Assembly (NCBI GenBank): GCA_002791435.1
Contig: PFXB01000090.1
Span: forward strand, 995-10,230
Length of the DNA: 9,236 bases
Direction: 5' to 3'
DNA from: a candidate division WWE3 bacterium CG_4_9_14_3_um_filter_43_9
GTDB taxonomy: Bacteria; Patescibacteriota; CPR3; GCA-002780085
The notes under the pieces: model-generated
Told to the model about the DNA's origin: nothing
The model's input: the letters and a program-made list of their open reading frames with translations, nothing else
The model's database searches: none
Shown here: positions 6,845 through 9,236 of the stretch, in pieces
Layout of the letters: each line of letters starts with the position of its first letter
Position numbering within the stretch: position 1 is the stretch's first letter
Program-made: the position numbers and the translations under genes

Positions 6845-7243
6845 ATGACGAAGCGCAAGCGGTGTCCGCCTTTTATCTTCTTTCTAAGCCTAGGAGCAAT
6901 CTCCCTTCTGGGGCAAGTGGTTTTATTGCGGGAACTAAACCAAATTTTTTACGGAAATGAGCTTTTTTATGGCTTAGGTTTAGGCTTCTGGTTGTTGTCC
7001 ACCGGCTTGGGAAGCCTGCTGGCCATAAAATTTAGGATTTTCCAAAAACCTCTTTTTTTATGGTTAACCCAACTGGGACTGGTAGTTTTACTCCCCTGTT
7101 TAATTGTTGTTTTGCGGCTAGTCATGGCCGGAATCGTTCCTTTGGGACAACTTCCCCAGTTTTGGATTAGTTTTCTTGTGGTCGGGTTAACGCTCACCGT
7201 CTATTGTTTTCCGTTAGGAATGCAGTTTCCGTTGGCGGTCTGA
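6845..7243 (+). CDS. Membrane PABS-like protein, N-terminal part up to the in-frame TGA
   Basis: This 132-residue piece is the first membrane module of a spermidine-synthase-like membrane protein. It begins with a basic MTKRKR, then hydrophobic helices at about 9-22, 42-60, 69-89 and 107-122. Family-like patterns are GAISLLGQVVLLRELNQIF (17-35), GLGFWLLSTGLGSLLA and, near the end, FPLGMQFPLAV. The frame ends at TGA 7241-7243, but the next codons stay in the same frame and continue the protein to 8863 with no other stop. With that one codon read through, the whole product would be 672 residues. ATG at 6845 is used because the same frame has a stop at 6830-6832; a weak GGA lies upstream. The break removes the loop between module helices, so on its own this fragment would be an incomplete transporter-like or anchor module. 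It diverges from the Memo-AMMECR1 gene. Confidence 0.8.
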   Translation: MTKRKRCPPFIFFLSLGAISLLGQVVLLRELNQIFYGNELFYGLGLGFWLLSTGLGSLLAIKFRIFQKPLFLWLTQLGLVVLLPCLIVVLRLVMAGIVPLGQLPQFWISFLVVGLTLTVYCFPLGMQFPLAV

Positions 7244-7276
7244 ACTTTCACCTCTCGCAAAGATGGCGGGAGTGTG
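7244..7276 (+). other. Stem-loop immediately after the in-frame TGA
   Basis: CTCTCGC (7252-7258) pairs with GCGGGAG (7266-7272), including one G-U pair, across the seven-base loop AAAGATG. After a single bulged T (7273), CAC (7249-7251) pairs with GTG (7274-7276). The result is a ten-base-pair stem beginning six bases past the TGA. Its position resembles recoding or readthrough stimulators, but the loop lacks the GGUC-type apical signature of characterised bacterial SECIS elements. It may simply reflect coding sequence. Confidence 0.5.
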
Positions 7277-8863
7277 TCTTTCGGATATTTCTGGGAAACG
7301 TTAGGATTTGCAGCCATTGGCCTTATCTTTAGTTTGTTTTTGGCAGCAACTAGTTTTCCACTTCCTTCTAAGATTAACTTCTCTACTTTAAAATTCAGAT
7401 TTCCTCAACTTATTAAAACCGAAAACTCTAAATTTGGGCAAATAGCCGTGACCCAAAATGGGGAGCAGCAAAGCTTTTTCATCAACGGCAGGCTGAGTTT
7501 TGCCAATCAGGAGGCTTATGAAAATCAAAAGTTGATTGCTTTAATCAAGCCTTTTGTCAAAAATCCAGGCAAGGTTTTGGCTCTAACCAGTCCGCTTCTG
7601 GCCAACGAGCTCTATCAGAGCCTTTCCCAGCCCGATCTTGATTTTGTCGAAATCGACGGAAAATTGTTAACGCTCGAAAAAAATCATCTTACTCTCGGAA
7701 TTACTCCAGTTGCAAGCGATCCCCGCCGATTCTTAAATCAGACCACCCAAAAATATGACCTGATTTTAATCTCCTTGGGCAATCCACAAACTCTTTTCGA
7801 AAACCGCTATTTTACTCAGGAATTCTTTCTTAATTTGAAAAGACACTTAACCGCTGACGGAATTTTGGCGGTAATTTTATCTTTTCCGATTGACTATCAG
7901 AGCCAAGAAGCCCTCAATTTCGGTGCCACCATTCTCGGTACGCTTCAAACTGTCTTTCCCTCCCTGGAACTTTTCACTCCCGAAAACCAACTGCTCTTTT
8001 TAGCCGGCTCTCAACCTTTGCAAGTCAACGAAGGCCAAAACACTCCCGCCTGGCAGGATTACTTCGCTTATGAATTCGGTAATCAAAAGCGGACGGCAAT
8101 CTCTGAAAAATTAGCCGCAACGCCGACTAAAATCAATACCGACTTTGAACCCGTGGCTTTTTTCTATCAGCAGCTTTTCTGGCAAACCATGTTCAGTTTC
8201 AAAATGCCCCGGCTGATTCTGAAACTGGCTGCTTTTTTACCCTTCATTCTCTTACTCTCAGTTCTGGTTGTTTTCATCCTCTCTTTTCCTAAACGCAGAT
8301 TGTCAAACCGACCTCTCTTGGGGACAATGGTGGCTTGCTCCAGTTTTATGCTGGTCAGTTTGGAAATTTTGATTCTGCTCATTTTCCAAACCAAAATCGG
8401 CTATCTCTACAGCCAGATTAGTCTGCTTTTGGCTTTGGTCTTACTGGGGATAGCCTTGGGCACGAAATTTCAGTCGCTGATTAAAACTAAGGCACAAACC
8501 CTCCTCACTTTTGGTTTTGCCGCCTTTCTCTGTATTTTGTGCGTTATTCTGGGAGTAAAAAACCTTCCTCTGTCTGAATCTCCATTCTTCTGGTTGGGAA
8601 TAATTTTTGCCGTCGGCATTGCCCACGGAATGATTTTTGCCTCTTTAAGCTGGCAGTTGTCAAAGCCGCCTTTCCAGTCAACCTCAAAAAATCCGAATCC
8701 GGGCTATCTTTATGCCTTTGACCTTTTTGGGGGGTTTGCGGGGGCTTTTTTAAGCAGCACTTTCCTGCTGCCTTTTTTGGGTGTCGGCAACTTGAGCGTT
8801 TTACTAGGTGGAATAGCTCTTATAAACCTCGTCGCCGTGAGACTGTTTTTTTGTAGAAAATGA
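7274..8863 (+). CDS. Membrane PABS-like (spermidine-synthase-like) protein, C-terminal part
   Basis: This piece holds 529 residues from a GTG at 7274, although the in-frame coding signal already begins at 7244, right after the TGA. Residues 4-27 are the last helix of membrane module 1. A soluble domain (about 50-250) follows the spermidine-synthase order: FGQIAV (54-59), FFINGRL (68-74), KVLALTSP (100-107), VEIDG (125-129), SDPRRFL (148-154), YDLILISLGNP (161-171), RYFTQEFF, then NTDFEPVAFFYQQLFW (288-303). The GGGDG cofactor motif is absent, and Ser167 stands where the catalytic Asp is expected, so aminopropyl transfer is unlikely. Membrane module 2 (about 312-525) repeats module 1: a SLEILILL..IGYLY..LLLGIALG pattern and a GYLYAFDLFGGFAGAF segment parallel to GYFWETLGFAAIG. 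The GTG has only a poorly spaced GGGAG before it, so independent initiation here is doubtful. It ends in TGA seven bases before a strong terminator. It could be a nonsense-mutated gene, a recoded one or a sequence error. Confidence 0.78.
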   Translation: MSFGYFWETLGFAAIGLIFSLFLAATSFPLPSKINFSTLKFRFPQLIKTENSKFGQIAVTQNGEQQSFFINGRLSFANQEAYENQKLIALIKPFVKNPGKVLALTSPLLANELYQSLSQPDLDFVEIDGKLLTLEKNHLTLGITPVASDPRRFLNQTTQKYDLILISLGNPQTLFENRYFTQEFFLNLKRHLTADGILAVILSFPIDYQSQEALNFGATILGTLQTVFPSLELFTPENQLLFLAGSQPLQVNEGQNTPAWQDYFAYEFGNQKRTAISEKLAATPTKINTDFEPVAFFYQQLFWQTMFSFKMPRLILKLAAFLPFILLLSVLVVFILSFPKRRLSNRPLLGTMVACSSFMLVSLEILILLIFQTKIGYLYSQISLLLALVLLGIALGTKFQSLIKTKAQTLLTFGFAAFLCILCVILGVKNLPLSESPFFWLGIIFAVGIAHGMIFASLSWQLSKPPFQSTSKNPNPGYLYAFDLFGGFAGAFLSSTFLLPFLGVGNLSVLLGGIALINLVAVRLFFCRK

Positions 8864-8869
8864 CGTCCT

Positions 8870-8895
8870 CCCAGGGCTAAAGCCCTGGGTTTTTT
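8870..8895 (+). terminator. Rho-independent terminator of the PABS-like gene
   Basis: A perfect nine-base-pair stem, CCCAGGGCT (8870-8878) with AGCCCTGGG (8881-8889), closes over AA and is followed at once by six T residues. It starts seven bases after the stop at 8863. Its CTAAAG tip is shared with other palindromes downstream, so it may be a repeat-family member used as a terminator. Confidence 0.85.
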
Positions 8896-8918
8896 GTCTT
8901 TTCTCAAGAAATAGATTC

Positions 8919-8938
8919 CCACAGGCTTTACGCCGTGG
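8919..8938 (-). repeat. TAAA-tip palindrome, opposite orientation
   Basis: CCAC-A-GGC (8919-8926) pairs with GCC-GTGG (8932-8938), with one bulged A. The tip reads TTTA on the plus strand, that is TAAA on the minus strand. It is preceded by GATTC and followed by TACTCT, matching the flanks of the palindrome at 9005-9022. Confidence 0.6.
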
Positions 8939-8957
8939 TACTCTGAAATCGCAGGTT

Positions 8958-8985
8958 CCCGCCGAATCGGCGGGCGACTTCGTCG
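8958..8985. repeat. Two abutting hairpins
   Basis: CCCGCCGA (8958-8965) pairs with TCGGCGGG (8967-8974) around a single central A. Directly after it CGAC (8975-8978) pairs with GTCG (8982-8985) over TTC. A short T run follows at 8990-8994, so the pair may also act as a weak terminator on the plus strand. Confidence 0.6.
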
Positions 8986-9004
8986 AATATTTTTGAGGAT
9001 TCAC

Positions 9005-9022
9005 CCACGGGTAAACCCGTGG
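9005..9022 (+). repeat. TAAA-tip palindrome
   Basis: CCACGGGT (9005-9012) pairs perfectly with ACCCGTGG (9015-9022) over AA. It is preceded by GATTCAC and followed by TTCTCT, which resembles the flanks of 8919-8938. Confidence 0.65.
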
Positions 9023-9053
9023 TTCTCTCCTGCGATTATAGATTCGTTTTCAT

Positions 9054-9070
9054 CCCAGGACTAAAGTCCT
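9054..9070 (+). repeat. TAAA-tip palindrome with a degenerate outer stem
   Basis: AGGACT (9057-9062) pairs with AGTCCT (9065-9070) over AA. The preceding CCC no longer finds a GGG partner (TTATG instead). Otherwise it closely parallels the terminator palindrome at 8870-8889, with a compensating G-to-A and C-to-T change inside the stem (GGGCT/AGCCC against GGACT/AGTCC). Confidence 0.6.
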
Positions 9071-9139
9071 TATGTTTTCTCTCGAAAATAAGGTGATCAA
9101 GATGCGGAGTGGAAAATCCTGATAGACTTTGTCATCCTT

Positions 9140-9192
9140 CCCCGTCCCCGCCTGATAAGCGAGGCAGGGATTCGGCGGAGAAGAACTCGGGG
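9140..9192. repeat. Compound inverted repeat
   Basis: The inner stem pairs TCCC-C-GCCT (9145-9153) with AGGC-A-GGGA (9162-9170), with one C-A mismatch and an eight-base loop. An outer CCCCG (9140-9144) can pair with CGGGG (9188-9192). GC-rich and without a T run, it appears unrelated in sequence to the TAAA-tip family. Confidence 0.45.
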
Positions 9193-9215
9193 TAGGCTTT
9201 TGAATTTTACAGCCT

Positions 9216-9233
9216 GGCGATTTAAAAATCGCC
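9216..9233 (+). repeat. TAAA-tip palindrome at the window edge
   Basis: GGCGATTT (9216-9223) pairs perfectly with AAATCGCC (9226-9233) over AA. The tip has the same TAAA form as the others but the stem sequence is different. The window ends three bases later, so its context is cut. Confidence 0.6.
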
Positions 9234-9236
9234 GCT

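Larger units (their letters stand above)
8942..9042. repeat. Long-range stem enclosing three hairpins
   Basis: AATCGCAGG (8947-8955) pairs exactly with CCTGCGATT (9029-9037). Beyond one A-A mismatch the stem continues with TCTG (8942-8945) against TAGA (9039-9042), giving about 13 pairs. Inside lie hairpins 8958-8974, 8975-8985 and 9005-9022, so the whole can fold as a multibranch junction of about 100 bases. No tRNA signatures are present. It could be a structured RNA or a product of nested palindrome insertion. Confidence 0.45.
8864..9236. other. Noncoding palindrome-rich tail
   Basis: About 370 bases with no convincing gene on either strand. At least seven separate palindromes lie here, spaced roughly 20-75 bases apart. 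Five have a four-base TAAA tip (one on the opposite strand) with different stems; they are listed individually. Two of them share flanks: GATTC before and GTGGT(A/T)CTCT after. The block resembles a cluster of REP-like or BIME-like elements rather than a CRISPR array, because stems differ and there are no uniform spacers. Confidence 0.7.

Noticed and set aside
7241..7276. Selenocysteine insertion at the in-frame UGA
   Set aside because: The family has no known catalytic Cys or Sec at this loop, the hairpin tip (AAAGATG) lacks the apical GGUC-type signature of characterised bacterial SECIS elements, and no sel genes are in the window. Kept only as a test within the UGA finding.
1512..8863. Genome-wide UGA recoding as in Gracilibacteria or Absconditabacteria
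   Set aside because: TGA ends the double-Nudix gene, the hydrolase and the PABS-like gene at sensible family lengths, and the other genes contain no internal TGA. If UGA were Gly, internal UGA codons would be frequent.
8942..9042. tRNA or tmRNA-like cloverleaf
   Set aside because: The arm lengths (13, 8, 4 and 8 pairs) and loops do not match a tRNA, and there is no T-arm GTTC motif or CCA end.
9083..9122. Tiny ORF after AAGGTGAT near 9103
   Set aside because: Despite a fair ribosome-like site, it ends after six codons and lies among palindromes.
8864..9236. CRISPR array
   Set aside because: The palindromes differ in stem sequence and spacing, with no identical direct repeats and no uniform spacers.

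Overview
The window reads as bacterial chromosomal DNA, moderately AT-rich by eye, with compact gene packing, one clear AGAGGAG-type ribosome site and a sigma70-like promoter. No taxonomic marker gene is present. The gene families (anchored Memo-AMMECR1 fusion, membrane-bound spermidine-synthase-like protein, GT39-type transferase, lone hypothetical) and the GC-rich intergenic palindromes would suit a Patescibacteria/CPR-type or other uncultured lineage, but this is a weak inference.

Layout. 10-1485 (+) encodes a polytopic GT39/PMT-type glycosyltransferase. It converges on a minus-strand pair (3471-1512): an alpha/beta hydrolase, then 19 bases later a protein with two Nudix domains. 3472-4067 holds no clear intact gene. 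It contains inverted repeats, one GC-rich hairpin and what looks like a decayed minus-strand coding sequence. 4068-5255 (+) is an unrecognised soluble helical protein whose end overlaps, tail to tail, a minus-strand gene (6766-5219). That gene encodes a membrane-anchored fusion of the Memo-like and AMMECR1-like parts of the AmmeMemoRadiSam system. Diverging from it at 6845 is a large membrane protein with a degenerate spermidine-synthase-like domain. It is interrupted by one in-frame TGA at 7241-7243, immediately followed by a stable stem-loop. The last ~370 bases (8864-9236) are noncoding and packed with palindromes, several of which share a TAAA tip while their stems differ.

How parts may work together. 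The anchored Memo-AMMECR1 fusion and the membrane PABS-like protein share a 78-base divergent promoter region and may act together at the membrane. No radical SAM partner lies in the window. The hydrolase and double-Nudix gene look like a two-gene operon. The points most worth following are the in-frame UGA with its stem-loop, the membrane-anchored Memo-AMMECR1 fusion, and the palindrome array with its nested multibranch structure.
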